A stretch of 64,000 nucleotides of DNA from UBA5536 sp964592595 (GCA_964592595.1 CAZQFH010000008.1:38566-102565), one strand, 5' to 3'. Shown: positions 52,001 to 60,756, counted from the first letter of the stretch. Program-made: numbers and translations. The notes: a model not told the origin generated them from the letters alone.

Positions 52001-52098
52001 TGTTGGGGATTCCAGTCAGACAAGGTTTTTTGAGCATGAGATTGCAAGGGTAAAAAAGCAATAACCGCAAAAATGAGCAGGATAAATCGATACAGCAT
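49084..52098 (-). CDS. Large exported TPR protein
   Basis: About 1004 residues from ATG at 52098. A longer open frame to 52305 would run into the RNase P RNA gene, so I reject it; the shorter start gives a good signal (YRFILLIFAVIAFLPLQSHAQ). About 20 TPR/Sel1-like repeats follow (QQSYREGREFFTNKQYGAAQKLF, AEATYWLAESFYYQKNYWGAEKYF, AEAAYLLAEAHFEMGQFGPAEERIF). Similar long TPR proteins are found beside outer-membrane barrels in Bacteroidales, but the function is unknown. Confidence 0.78.
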   Translation of the reverse strand: MLYRFILLIFAVIAFLPLQSHAQKTLSDWNPQQSYREGREFFTNKQYGAAQKLFAQLIDDLDDPNSQLFIDSRYFEAASAYYLGEEDAAVLITRFADDYPGSSWMPVVNYFRGGLLFDNRKYEEAIIAFEKTDQQRLSADQKHEMNYKMAYALLQKEEVDESLILFNKVYEDKGQYSNDAAYYKAHIHYLRKEDEQALTLFNSIASDRTYRKQIPLYILQIRYRNGELDEVLKLGEQAYKEADYRRKPEIAKMMADAWYAQGDYAKALQYYEVYERQNRRKLGREDHYQIGVSKMNAGQMQAAIRNFEQVGPPADSLQQYASYNLAACYVETGQTKFAKNAFLAAYKAGYDDQISEDALFNYAKISLAAGADPFNEAAKLLQEFIALHPASERIAEAERLVIHLYLAAKEYDKALARLEKLGSRDPEMQEIYDQLSYSLAIQLFNQGEIQQAADYFNRIAQQSKQPIRRAEATYWLAESFYYQKNYWGAEKYFKDFLGMSQARKLNIFPLASYNLGYNYFSKKDYQAAIPSFKQFVASPYHAKSELQYDALLRIGDCHFMLKQYQAAIDAYEKVGLASKPGGDYALYQAGLAYGAKGQPNQKISRLNDLLRRYPQSSSYDLALYEIGSTHLVSGDSRSAIASFDRLVREKPRSPYARQALMKTGMIYYNNNQNEQALTSLKQVVNRYPGTNESREALNLLRSIYMEMNKLQAYFKFTEEMGVGQVSSSQQDSLAFVTAEQFYQEQRCDQALQALDNYFRQFPQGAYLLQAHHYAAQCAIRKENQEQALTHLVYIIELADNPYTDESLLAAARIEYDRAGYENAADYYSRLIELTDESAEKREALEGSMKSNYFNSNYQEAVRLAQILQQTADVQPQQRLEADYILGKSFMAVKQPDKAIAPLQLCLEADQGAYGAEAAYLLAEAHFEMGQFGPAEERIFANADRYPSYEYWLAKGYILLADIYAASDNVFQARETLKSIIDNYSGEDLKTVAQEKLEALDKLEE

Positions 52099-52238
52099 AT
52101 TAAGGTATTTTTCCGTTTGCGAAGGTACGATTTCGAGGAAAAAAGAGAGGATAGCATTCATATCTGAACCGTGAATTTTTTTAATCACTTCGAGTATAAC
52201 ACTTATTGTGGCAAACGACTTTGTTTGGTAATTATTGC

Positions 52239-52267
52239 AAAAAGGCTGCAATGCACGCATTACAGCC
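52239..52267 (-). terminator. Rho-independent terminator of rnpB
   Basis: GGCTGCAATGC (52244-52254) and GCATTACAGCC (52257-52267) form an 11-base stem (one G-T pair), followed on the minus strand by a T5 tract (52243-52239). Confidence 0.85.
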
Positions 52268-52272
52268 CCGAG

Positions 52273-52680
52273 CTTTGTAAATCCTGTAAGCGGGATTCTG
52301 TGCAACCAAAAAATGCTCCATTTTCTGATCTGGCAGTCATTTATCTTGGACTGGCATCACTGCCAGCCTCCAGCGGCCTACCCACCGGCGCCGGACGGGC
52401 AGCCCTTGATCGGCGAACCGAATTGCCGGTATATTTGGCCTTGCAGCCCATAAGGTTTACCCACCTGCCCGGTTGCCCGAACAAGGCGTGAGCTCTTACC
52501 TCACGTTTTCACCCTTACCCTGCCCGAAGACGGGGCGGTTTGTTTTCTGTGGCANNNNNNNNNNCACTTGCTGTACCTGAAACATCTCTGCATCAAGCCC
52601 TTCCCGTTAGGAAGTATGGCGCCCCGTGCTGTCCCGACTTTCCTCCGCACTATAATGCAGCGACTACCCGGATTTACTTC
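52273..52680 (-). ncRNA. rnpB: RNase P RNA (class A)
   Basis: On the minus strand the sequence contains the conserved 5' core GGAGGAAAGTCGGGACAGC, then ACAGAAAACAAACCGCC, GGTAAGGGTGAAA, GCAAGGCCAAATA and the 3' core ACAGAATCCCGCTTA. Helix P1 pairs GTAAATCC at the 5' end (52679-52672) with GGATTTAC at the 3' end (52284-52277). The 5' end is set by the -7 box at 52685-52692. Ten undetermined bases sit inside the gene at 52555-52564. It encodes the catalytic RNA that matures tRNA 5' ends. Confidence 0.95.
52555..52564. other. Assembly gap (10 N) inside rnpB
   Basis: On the minus strand the flanks read ...CAAGTG, then the gap, then TGCCACAGAAA. The conserved RNase P text is CAAGTGCCACAGAAA-like, so the contigs seem to overlap by two bases (TG) and the true gap is probably zero or negative. 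Confidence 0.85.
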
Positions 52681-52684
52681 TGCA

Positions 52685-52692
52685 AAACTACA
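52685..52692 (-). promoter_or_regulatory. Candidate -7 box for rnpB
   Basis: The minus strand reads TAGTTTTG (TAnnTTTG), ending 4 bases before the inferred 5' end of the RNA at 52680. Confidence 0.5.
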
Positions 52693-52759
52693 ACAAAATC
52701 AGGCTAAATATTGTTATGAGCAACAGAAAGACACAAACCCGCCACTGTTTAATTATGTT

Positions 52760-52767
52760 TACTTTTG
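52760..52767 (+). promoter_or_regulatory. Candidate -7 box for the MATE transporter gene
   Basis: TACTTTTG matches TAnnTTTG, 20 bases before the ATG at 52788. Confidence 0.45.
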
Positions 52768-52787
52768 CATTCACTTTTTGAAAACTA

Positions 52788-54146
52788 ATGCTAATGCGCG
52801 ACCTGACAACAGGCAAAGAAGGCAAACTCATACTAACCTTCACCATCCCAATGCTGATAGGCAATGTGTTTCAGCAATTATACAATATTATCGACAGTAT
52901 TATTATTGGACGTTATTTGGGAAATGAAGCCCTGGCCGCAGTAGGAGCAAGCTTTCCATTGATTTTTACTCTGATTTCCTTAATAATTGGTATCGCAACA
53001 GGCACTACTATTATCATAGCACAGTACTATGGTGCCCGCAATATCACTAAAGTTCAGCAGGCCATCGAAACAATGTACCTGTTTATTTTTACGACGTCAA
53101 TTTTGCTTAGCATTGCCGGAAATATGGGAAGCACATTTATTTTTCGATTAATTGATTTACCGGAATCCGTTATACCACAAGCAGTTGAATATTTCAACGT
53201 GTATGCTTATGGTTTTATTTTCTTTTTTGGTTTTCAGGGCACAAGCGCAATATTGCGCGGATTGGGAGATTCCAAAACACCACTTTATTTTTTGGTCATT
53301 GCAACCATCATGAATATTTTACTCGACATGCTTTTTGTGGTTGTTTTTAAATGGGGCATTTCGGGAGTGGCATATGCAACCATTATTTCACAGGCAGGAG
53401 CTTTTATTTCGATCATTATATTTTTAAATAAATTTCACAAAACAATACAATTCAATCTTTTACGGCTAAGTTTTAATCGTGAAATTTTTATGAAAAGTCT
53501 GAAGATTGGTTTACCTACCGGTTTTCAGCAAACCTTTGTTGCCGTTGGTATGCTGGCGCTTTACAAAGTTGTAAATATGTTTGGCACCACCGTTATCGCA
53601 GCTTATGCAGTAGCGATGCGCATTGATTCCTTTGCTGCACTTCCGGCAATGAATTTTAGTGCAGCTCTTTCTTCCTTTGTGGGACAAAATATCGGCGCCA
53701 ACAAACTCGAAAGGGTGCGTAGCGGTATGCTGGCAACCTTGCGCATGACTTCATTGATATCGCTGGGAGTGACTATTATTGCCTGGCTTTTTGCAGAACA
53801 GATTATGCAGTTATTCACTAATGATCAGGCTGTGGTTGAAGCCGGGAAAGACTATTTATACATTGTAAGTGCATTTTATATACTTTTCTCGGCCATGTTT
53901 GTTATGAATGGCGTTTTGAGGGGTGCAGGCGACACTTTGATACCGATGTTTATCACCATTTTTGCCTTGTGGGTGATTCGGATACCGGCTTCCTGGTTTT
54001 TAGCGCAGCATTTTGGCCCTAAAGGAATTTGGTGGGGCATTCCGGTAGCTTGGGGAATTGGGGCGGTTTTTTCCTATATTTATTATCGCACAGGTCGTTG
54101 GAAATCAAAATCTGTTGTAAAACGCAAGCCGACTAACCCTGATTAG
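52788..54146 (+). CDS. MATE family efflux transporter
   Basis: A 452-residue protein with 12 transmembrane helices in two halves, typical of the DinF/NorM-like MATE group: PMLIGNVFQQLYNIIDSIIIGRYLG, AAVGASFPLIF, GFQGTSAILRGLGDSKTP and AAYAVAMRIDSFAALPAMNFSAALSSFVGQNIGA. It exports drugs or metabolites by cation antiport. Start ATG at 52788, with an in-frame ATG at 52794. Confidence 0.92.
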   Translation: MLMRDLTTGKEGKLILTFTIPMLIGNVFQQLYNIIDSIIIGRYLGNEALAAVGASFPLIFTLISLIIGIATGTTIIIAQYYGARNITKVQQAIETMYLFIFTTSILLSIAGNMGSTFIFRLIDLPESVIPQAVEYFNVYAYGFIFFFGFQGTSAILRGLGDSKTPLYFLVIATIMNILLDMLFVVVFKWGISGVAYATIISQAGAFISIIIFLNKFHKTIQFNLLRLSFNREIFMKSLKIGLPTGFQQTFVAVGMLALYKVVNMFGTTVIAAYAVAMRIDSFAALPAMNFSAALSSFVGQNIGANKLERVRSGMLATLRMTSLISLGVTIIAWLFAEQIMQLFTNDQAVVEAGKDYLYIVSAFYILFSAMFVMNGVLRGAGDTLIPMFITIFALWVIRIPASWFLAQHFGPKGIWWGIPVAWGIGAVFSYIYYRTGRWKSKSVVKRKPTNPD

Positions 54147-54259
54147 ATTTCATTAAGCTAAATCGCATCTTCGGACTTAACCATACTTTATCACAGAATT
54201 TATATTCACCTAAAACTAAGGTGCATTATTAGTGCTTTCTTTGCTGCTTAGGATGTATT

Positions 54260-55111
54260 ATGATGAAAACACAAATAAGAAAAGTACGTTTAGTGGTTTT
54301 ATCCGATATCCATTTGGGCACAAGGGGCTGTGAAGCAAGATCCTTGCTAAAATACCTGAAAAGTATCCGTCCCGAAATATTAATTCTCAACGGCGATATC
54401 ATTGATATATGGCAATTCAAGAAGCGCTTTTGGCCGGCAACGCACATGAAGGTTATCAAGGAAATTCTCAGTATGTCATCAAAAAAAACCAAAGTCTATT
54501 ACATCACCGGCAATCATGATGAAGTCTTGAGAAAATTTGCCGGCTCACGTATGGGTAATCTTCATATCGTAAATCATCTCTTGCTCGAACTAAACGGGCA
54601 AAAAGTATGGTTTTTTCATGGCGATGTTTTTGACGTTATTATGCAACATTCCAAATGGCTTGCCAAGGCAGGCGCAATTGGATACGACACCCTTATTGCT
54701 TTGAACATTGCTATCAACTTCGTAAGCAGTGCACTTGGAAAAGGGAACGTTTCATTATCGAAAAAGATTAAAGAAAATGTTAAGTCGGCAGTAAAATACA
54801 TCAATAGTTTTGAAGAAACCGCCGCGCTACTCGCCTCGCGCAAAGGCTACGATGCTATTGTTTGCGGACATATCCATCAACCCGAAATTCGCCAAATCAC
54901 AACAAATTTTGGCGAAATTCAATACCTGAATTCAGGCGACTGGATAGAAAACCTCTCTGCACTGGAATACCATAATGAAAAATGGCAGCTCTATTTTCAT
55001 CCTAAAGCAGAACCAAAAAATAAAACCGAACAAATCACCGGACAAGAGACTCTGGAAGACCTCAATCATAAAGAGGTCTTCAAAATGATGCTTAAAGACT
55101 TTGAATCATAA
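54260..55111 (+). CDS. LpxH-like UDP-2,3-diacylglucosamine diphosphatase
   Basis: A 283-residue calcineurin-like phosphoesterase with all metal motifs: SDIHLGTRG, NGDIIDIWQF, TGNHDEVLR, FHGDVFD and CGHIHQPEIR. These fit the Bacteroidota LpxH-type enzymes that hydrolyse UDP-2,3-diacylglucosamine in lipid A synthesis. It is 12 bases upstream of a glycosyltransferase gene, so a two-gene operon. Substrate specificity is inferred. Confidence 0.85.
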   Translation: MMKTQIRKVRLVVLSDIHLGTRGCEARSLLKYLKSIRPEILILNGDIIDIWQFKKRFWPATHMKVIKEILSMSSKKTKVYYITGNHDEVLRKFAGSRMGNLHIVNHLLLELNGQKVWFFHGDVFDVIMQHSKWLAKAGAIGYDTLIALNIAINFVSSALGKGNVSLSKKIKENVKSAVKYINSFEETAALLASRKGYDAIVCGHIHQPEIRQITTNFGEIQYLNSGDWIENLSALEYHNEKWQLYFHPKAEPKNKTEQITGQETLEDLNHKEVFKMMLKDFES

Positions 55112-55123
55112 AACACCTTTTCT

Positions 55124-56182
55124 ATGAGAATCCTTTATGCTATTCAGGCAACAGGCAACGGACATTTGAGCCGGGCACGCGAAATCCTGCCCCAGTTGCA
55201 TAAGCTTGGCAAAATGGATATTCTTCTGAGTGGCACTCAAGCCGAGATCAAGCTGGATCATCCTGTGAAATACCGATTGAAAGGCTTGAGTTTTACTTTT
55301 GGAAAAAATGGAGGCGTCGATATTTGGAATACCTATAACGAAGCCAGAATTTTAAGGCTGTTCAAAGAATACGAATCCCTTCCTGTAGAAAACTATGATT
55401 TGATCATCAACGACTTTGAACCCATTTCGGCCTGGGCCGGACTGCTGAAAAATATACCGTGCATCTCCTTGAGCCATCAAGCAGCACTCTTAGAACCCGA
55501 AGTGCCATTAGCCAATGATACAGATCCTATTGGGAAATTTGTATTACGCAATTATGCCCCCGCTCACGAAAGAATAGGATTTCATTTTCAAGCCTACAGC
55601 ACTAATATCCTCACTCCTATTATCCGATCCGATATCAGGAAAGCAAAACCCACGAATAAGGGGCACTACACCGTTTACCTGCCTGCCTGGGATGCAACGG
55701 AATTGGCTGGCAAATTGAGTAAAATTAAAGGCATTAAATGGCAGCTATTTTCGAAGAGCGACCAGCATATACAGTTTAATGAGTGCATCACCATATCACC
55801 TGTAAGCAATAATTGCTTTACAAAAAGCTTGATCGAAAGCTCGGGGGTGTTTTGTGGTGCAGGTTTCGAGACGCCTGCAGAAGCTATATTTTTGGGCAAA
55901 AAGCTGATGGTTGTGCCTATGAAAAACCAATACGAACAGCAATGCAATGCGGCAGCACTTCATGAAATGAAAATACCAGTAATAAAAAACCTAAAAGAAA
56001 AACACCTCTCAGAACTACAGGAATGGATCGACTCAAAACAACATCTGCAACTTACATATCCTGACAACACCAAACTTGCCATTGATAAAGTCGCAGAACT
56101 ATTCAATAACCTAATGAAAACAGGCAATTATAAGAACAACAGCATGTTTCCAATACCACTAAAAAGTTTGAAAATTGCCTAA
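55124..56182 (+). CDS. Glycosyltransferase of the MJ1255/VC2487 type
   Basis: A 352-residue GT-B fold protein. MRILYAIQATGNGHLSRAREILP is the N-terminal nucleotide-sugar/acceptor loop of the MJ1255-like family, and GVFCGAGFETPAEAIFLGKKLMVVPMKNQYEQQCNAAAL is the C-terminal donor-binding region seen in MurG relatives. Sugar and acceptor are unknown; coupling with an LpxH-like gene hints at an envelope glycolipid. It ends 4 bases before the convergent lipoprotein gene. Confidence 0.8.
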   Translation: MRILYAIQATGNGHLSRAREILPQLHKLGKMDILLSGTQAEIKLDHPVKYRLKGLSFTFGKNGGVDIWNTYNEARILRLFKEYESLPVENYDLIINDFEPISAWAGLLKNIPCISLSHQAALLEPEVPLANDTDPIGKFVLRNYAPAHERIGFHFQAYSTNILTPIIRSDIRKAKPTNKGHYTVYLPAWDATELAGKLSKIKGIKWQLFSKSDQHIQFNECITISPVSNNCFTKSLIESSGVFCGAGFETPAEAIFLGKKLMVVPMKNQYEQQCNAAALHEMKIPVIKNLKEKHLSELQEWIDSKQHLQLTYPDNTKLAIDKVAELFNNLMKTGNYKNNSMFPIPLKSLKIA

Positions 56183-56186
56183 CGGC

Positions 56187-56777
56187 TTATTGTAAAGTGT
56201 ACTTCAAATCCAAAAATCCCGGATAAGCAAGCGTTTTACTTCCAACTTGTATATAAGGTTTCACTTTTAGCAGGATATCAGCCGGATTACTTTTATCGCC
56301 TGTAAGTTTAAATGCCAAATTGACCAACGCATCTTGTGTTTCATTATTCAGAACTTTAAATAAATCAATTGCGACAGGCATTGAAACGTTTGAATTGGAT
56401 TTTGGCAATACGCTCACAGTTTGATTCATCTGTCCGACGAGGATTTGTTTGTTATCGATAAATAACTCATAATCCATCCTATTCATTGCAGCCGGCTTAT
56501 CATTAGGATTTTCGATATTAAACTGTAAATCAAAATCAACCGGAAGTTCTCTGCTGAATAAAGCAGCCGTCAGTTGCATAATTTGAGCTGCACCCAAATC
56601 ACGCTTTCTGGTATTTTCATCCATTTGAATCCCAGCAATATGCACCTGATCGACACCAGTAACCTTAAACTCGCACAACGCAAGCTGTTGCATCTGGCTC
56701 ATTTGGTCAAGCACTTCACAGGAAGTGATAGTTAGAAGCATGAAAAATACAATTGAAATGGACTTTAATGTTTTCAT
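56187..56777 (-). CDS. LEA2/WHy-like lipoprotein
   Basis: About 196 residues from the ATG at 56777; a longer frame (to 56909) overlaps typA and lacks a signal. Lipobox LTITSC, then a domain like LEA14/WHy: VDFDLQFNIENPNDKPAAMNRMDYELFIDNKQILVGQMNQ. Such domains are often periplasmic with unknown function. It lies 10 bases after typA on the same strand. Confidence 0.72.
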   Translation of the reverse strand: MKTLKSISIVFFMLLTITSCEVLDQMSQMQQLALCEFKVTGVDQVHIAGIQMDENTRKRDLGAAQIMQLTAALFSRELPVDFDLQFNIENPNDKPAAMNRMDYELFIDNKQILVGQMNQTVSVLPKSNSNVSMPVAIDLFKVLNNETQDALVNLAFKLTGDKSNPADILLKVKPYIQVGSKTLAYPGFLDLKYTLQ

Positions 56778-56787
56778 AACTATCTTT

Positions 56788-58593
56788 TTAACTGGATTTT
56801 CCGGCTCTTTTTCGCTCATTTTCATCAAGTAAAATCTTACGCAATCTGAGGCTTCTTGGCGTAACTTCCAAATATTCATCGTCACGGATATACTCCATAT
56901 ATTCTTCAAGTGAAAAACGAATAGCGGGTATAATCATCACTTTATCGTCCGAACCGGAAGCCCTGACATTACTGAGTTTCTTTGTTTTATTGATATTGAT
57001 TACCATATCTCCTGCCCTGTTATTTTCGCCAATAACCTGCCCCATATAAACATCCTCGCCAGGATTAACAAAAAAACGTCCCCTGTCTTGTAGCTTCCAG
57101 ATAGCATAAGGAATGGCAGTTCCGGTATCCATTGAAATCAAAGCCCCATTCACTTTTGCGTTGAGCTCGCCCTTCCAGGGTTCGAAGCTTTTGAAACGAT
57201 GCGCAATAATGGCTTCACCTTCTGTTGCAGTAAGCAAATTATTACGCAATCCAATGATACCGCGCGAAGGAATCAAAAACTCCAGATACATGCGATCTCC
57301 TTTAGGCGTCATCTCTGTTAGCTCTCCCTTTCGCATTGTAACCTGCTCGATAACCCTGCCGGAAAAATCCTCCGGAACCTGAACAGTAAGGCTTTCAACA
57401 GGCTCGTGTTTTACTCCATCAATGATTTTTATGATCACACGCGGTTGGCCAAGCTGAAACTCATAGCCTTCGCGGCGCATGGTTTCGATAAGAATACTAA
57501 GATGCAAAATGCCGCGACCATATACTAAAAGAGCATCAGGCGAATCGGTGTCGTCAACCCTCAAAGCCAGATTTTTTTCTGTTTCCTTTATCAGCCTGTC
57601 TCTTAAATGCCTCGATGTAACATATTTTCCTTCTTTGCCATAAAAAGGCGAATTGTTAATCGTGAACAACATACTCATGGTTGGTTCATCGATTCTGATT
57701 GGAGGCAGTGGTTCGGGATTTTCAAAATCTGCTACAGTATCCCCGATTTCAAAATCATCAATACCCATCAAAGCGATAAGGTCACCGGCATGCACCATCA
57801 CCTTTGTGCGTTCTTTGCCCAGCCCTTCAAATGTATAAAGCTCTTTAATTACTGATTTACTAATTCCTCCGTCACGTTTCACAAGACTCACTGTCATGCC
57901 TGCCTGCAGCTGTCCGCGCGATAATCTGCCAACTGCAATACGACCAACATAAGAACTATAATCAAGCGAAGTGATTAACATTTGCGGTGTTCCCTCCACA
58001 TATTGTGATTTGGGAATGGTTTCGATGATCACATCCAGCAAATAGGAAACATCTGTGGTTTCATTATTCCAGTGATCCGACATCCAGCCATTTTTTGAAG
58101 AGCCAAAAACAGTAGGAAAATTCAACTGATCCTCCGTAGCACCAAGGTTGAACATTAAATCGAATACAGCTTCCTGCACTTCATCAGGACGACAATTGGG
58201 CTTGTCCACTTTATTCACCACAACGATAGGCTTCAAGCCCAGCTCGATTGCCTTTTGCAGCACAAAACGCGTTTGAGGCATCGGCCCTTCAAAAGCATCA
58301 ACCAAAAGCAAAACACCATCCGCCATATTGAGCACACGCTCCACCTCACCACCAAAATCGGCGTGACCAGGAGTGTCGATGATGTTAATTTTTACGTCTT
58401 TATAACGAACAGAAACATTTTTGGATAAAATTGTAATGCCACGTTCACGCTCCAAATCATTATTATCTAAAATGAGATCTCCTGTTTCCTGATTATCCCT
58501 AAAGAGTTTAACCTGATGGAGCATCCGGTCAACAAGGGTAGTTTTGCCATGATCAACGTGAGCAATTATGGCAATGTTTCTGATATTCTGCAT
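56788..58593 (-). CDS. typA: Ribosome-binding GTPase TypA/BipA
   Basis: A 601-residue translational GTPase: G1 AHVDHGKTT (residues 11-19), G2 area RERGITI, G3 DTPGHADF, G4 NKVDKP, then EF-G-like domains and the TypA C-terminal domain (GTAIPYAIWKLQDRGRFFVNPGEDVYMGQ). It acts in ribosome assembly and stress responses. A divergent promoter pair lies upstream. Confidence 0.95.
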   Translation of the reverse strand: MQNIRNIAIIAHVDHGKTTLVDRMLHQVKLFRDNQETGDLILDNNDLERERGITILSKNVSVRYKDVKINIIDTPGHADFGGEVERVLNMADGVLLLVDAFEGPMPQTRFVLQKAIELGLKPIVVVNKVDKPNCRPDEVQEAVFDLMFNLGATEDQLNFPTVFGSSKNGWMSDHWNNETTDVSYLLDVIIETIPKSQYVEGTPQMLITSLDYSSYVGRIAVGRLSRGQLQAGMTVSLVKRDGGISKSVIKELYTFEGLGKERTKVMVHAGDLIALMGIDDFEIGDTVADFENPEPLPPIRIDEPTMSMLFTINNSPFYGKEGKYVTSRHLRDRLIKETEKNLALRVDDTDSPDALLVYGRGILHLSILIETMRREGYEFQLGQPRVIIKIIDGVKHEPVESLTVQVPEDFSGRVIEQVTMRKGELTEMTPKGDRMYLEFLIPSRGIIGLRNNLLTATEGEAIIAHRFKSFEPWKGELNAKVNGALISMDTGTAIPYAIWKLQDRGRFFVNPGEDVYMGQVIGENNRAGDMVININKTKKLSNVRASGSDDKVMIIPAIRFSLEEYMEYIRDDEYLEVTPRSLRLRKILLDENERKRAGKSS

Positions 58594-58628
58594 GTAAGGA
58601 CTTGCTATTTTGAATTTGAAAAGTGCTG

Positions 58629-58636
58629 CAAAATTA
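58629..58636 (-). promoter_or_regulatory. Candidate -7 box for typA
   Basis: The minus strand reads TAATTTTG, 36 bases before the typA ATG. Confidence 0.45.
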
Positions 58637-58670
58637 GGTCATTAATCTTTAGCACGCTTACAAAAAGCAT

Positions 58671-58678
58671 TAATTTTG
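58671..58678 (+). promoter_or_regulatory. Candidate -7 box for the lipoate ligase gene
   Basis: TAATTTTG matches TAnnTTTG, 31 bases before the ATG at 58709. Confidence 0.45.
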
Positions 58679-58708
58679 CACACTATCATATTGCAACCGT
58701 TTTAGCTG

Positions 58709-59689
58709 ATGTTTTTTCTCGAAAAACCTTCTTATGATCCTTGGTTCAACCTTGCTGTTGAAGAATACCTTCTCCGGCAGACCAATATAGACGTCTTTAT
58801 GCTGTGGCAAAACGCCTCCAGCCTTATATTGGGAAAACATCAAAATCCGATAATGGAAATCAACGCGGAATGTTTGGTAGATAACAAAATCCCCATAATC
58901 CGGCGCATATCAGGTGGTGGAACAGTTTTTCACGGGCCGGGAAACCTAAATTTTTCATTCATCACAACCAGCTCAGATCAGGAGGATAAAATTAATTTTC
59001 CACGTTTCACAAAGCCTATATTGGATTACCTGAAAAGCAAAGGTATTCCGGCCGAAGTATCAGGAAAAAGTAACCTCACCGTTAACGGACTTAAGTTCTC
59101 GGGCAATGCAGCTCACGTTTTCAAAAACCGCAGTATTCATCATGGCACTTTACTTTTTGATGCTGATTTGGAAGCTGTTGACCGATGTTTACGAAAAGCA
59201 ACAGCTGCCATCCAAACTAAGGCAGTGCAGTCAATAAGGGCGCAGGTCACTAACCTCAAACTACATTTTAGTCCGTCAATATCATTTGAAAGTTTTAGGC
59301 AAGAATTAAAAACTTTCCTTTTGAAAGACTTTTCGATTAAAGAAGACTTAAAACTAACTGAATATCAACTCTTGGGTATTCAAAATCTTGCTGATCAAAA
59401 ATACAAAACACCAGCCTGGAACTACGGATATTCACCTTCATATCAGTTAAATCGCTTTTTTGAATTCAAACATTTTCGGGCTCAACTTGCACTTGAAGTA
59501 AACAAAGGGCTCATCTCGTCTGTTATTTTCAGAGATTCAAATGATACCGATTTGGCAGAAAAAATCAGCAAAAAATTTCTTGGCATTCCACACCATCCCG
59601 AAGCCATGTTGCAACTTGCTAACGAATTGGCTACTGATTTCAATTCAGATGTAAACGTAAATAAATCAATTCTATATCAACTCTTTTAA
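58709..59689 (+). CDS. Lipoate-protein ligase
   Basis: A 326-residue LplA-type ligase: PWFNLAVEEYLL, LILGKHQNP, RRISGGGTVFHGPGNLNFSFI, then LTVNGLKFSGNAAHVFKNR (Lys in the adenylate site) and HHGTLLFDADLE, with a C-terminal accessory domain (NYGYSPSYQLNRFFEFKHF). It attaches lipoate to acyltransferase E2 or GcvH proteins and pairs functionally with lpd at 28007. Confidence 0.9.
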   Translation: MFFLEKPSYDPWFNLAVEEYLLRQTNIDVFMLWQNASSLILGKHQNPIMEINAECLVDNKIPIIRRISGGGTVFHGPGNLNFSFITTSSDQEDKINFPRFTKPILDYLKSKGIPAEVSGKSNLTVNGLKFSGNAAHVFKNRSIHHGTLLFDADLEAVDRCLRKATAAIQTKAVQSIRAQVTNLKLHFSPSISFESFRQELKTFLLKDFSIKEDLKLTEYQLLGIQNLADQKYKTPAWNYGYSPSYQLNRFFEFKHFRAQLALEVNKGLISSVIFRDSNDTDLAEKISKKFLGIPHHPEAMLQLANELATDFNSDVNVNKSILYQLF

Positions 59690-59698
59690 AATAAAAAC

Positions 59699-60496
59699 AT
59701 GAATAAAGTAAATCAAATTTTTGATCGCCTATGGGCTGATTACACCAATCAAAACCCTTCGGTACAAAAGGTTTATGATCTTTTTGTGAAAGAAGGTGAA
59801 AATATTGAAAATGATCATATTGCCTTTCGTACTTTTGATGATCCACGCATTAATATCGAAGTATTTTCGCGCGTATTCCGTGAAGCCGGCTATACCTATA
59901 TGGGTGATTACCATTTTGAATCCAAACATCTGTATGCCAAGCATTTTGAAATGGAAGGTCAGCCAAGAGTTTTTATTTCTCAACTAAAAACTGCTGACTT
60001 CAGTCCTTTTTTGCAGGAGACAGTAAAAAAACTTGTTGACCAAATCCCTGAATCGATGCTTCAATCAGATGAATTGATTTTTAGCGGAAGCAGCTGGGGT
60101 ACTCCTTCTTACGAAATCTACGAAAAACTTCGTGCAGAATCCGAGTATGCCGCCTGGCTTTATGTGAACGGATTCTGTGCCAACCACTTCACGGTGAGTG
60201 TGAACGGACTGAAAAAATATGACAGCATGGAAAAAGTAAACCAGCTTTTAAAGGATAACAACTTCCGCATCAATGATTCCGGAGGAGAAATAAAAGGTAA
60301 TCCGGCTGAATTGCTTGAACAATCCAGCATCCGTGCCGAAATGATTGAGGTGAATTTTACAGAGGGTAAAAAAGAAATTCCGGGCTGTTATTACGAGTTT
60401 GCCCGTCGCTATGCCAATCAAAACGGAAAGCTTTATTCGGGTTTTATCGCTAAATCAGCAGATAAAATATTCGAAAGCACTGATAAAATATCCTGA
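59699..60496 (+). CDS. DUF1338 non-heme iron enzyme, HglS-like
   Basis: A 265-residue protein of the DUF1338 family. DHIAFRTFDDP gives His40 and Arg44 (H-x3-R), ANHFTVSVN gives His163 and CYYEFARRY gives Glu233, a plausible two-His-one-carboxylate iron site. The characterised relative HglS turns 2-oxoadipate into D-2-hydroxyglutarate in lysine breakdown; it is longer (about 460 residues), so the activity of this short form is inferred. It is 9 bases after the lipoate ligase gene and is followed by a D-2-hydroxyglutarate dehydrogenase-like gene. Confidence 0.75.
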   Translation: MNKVNQIFDRLWADYTNQNPSVQKVYDLFVKEGENIENDHIAFRTFDDPRINIEVFSRVFREAGYTYMGDYHFESKHLYAKHFEMEGQPRVFISQLKTADFSPFLQETVKKLVDQIPESMLQSDELIFSGSSWGTPSYEIYEKLRAESEYAAWLYVNGFCANHFTVSVNGLKKYDSMEKVNQLLKDNNFRINDSGGEIKGNPAELLEQSSIRAEMIEVNFTEGKKEIPGCYYEFARRYANQNGKLYSGFIAKSADKIFESTDKIS

Positions 60497-60727
60497 TCTG
60501 TTTGCAATTTCTCGCAAATCCTTTAAAGTATATATCCCAATACTTTCAGGGATTTTCTTCAATACCTACAATGAAATATTTAGCATACATACTATATTTT
60601 TAAGTAAAACATATTTTTCTTTCCATATACACTATAAAAACTGGTTCAACAGAAACAGATAAGAACCACGAACAAAAAAACAATTATAAAATCCATGAAA
60701 CAGTCTGTTTAATAAGCATTATCACGC

Positions 60728-60735
60728 TATTTTTG
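60728..60735 (+). promoter_or_regulatory. Candidate -7 box for the FAD/Fe-S dehydrogenase gene
   Basis: TATTTTTG matches TAnnTTTG, 21 bases before the ATG at 60757. It suggests this gene has its own promoter and is not strictly part of the upstream operon. Confidence 0.4.
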
Positions 60736-60756
60736 TAATTTGGTAAAACATATTTC

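Noticed and set aside
52099..52305. N-terminal extension of the large TPR protein
   Set aside because: It would overlap the rnpB terminator and RNA gene, and the signal peptide begins at 52098.
52171..52491. Open frames across the RNase P RNA gene, including ones near 52235 and 52568
   Set aside because: They run through the conserved rnpB core and have no protein-like pattern.
56778..56909. N-terminal extension of the LEA2-like lipoprotein
   Set aside because: It overlaps typA; the lipoprotein signal starts at 56777.
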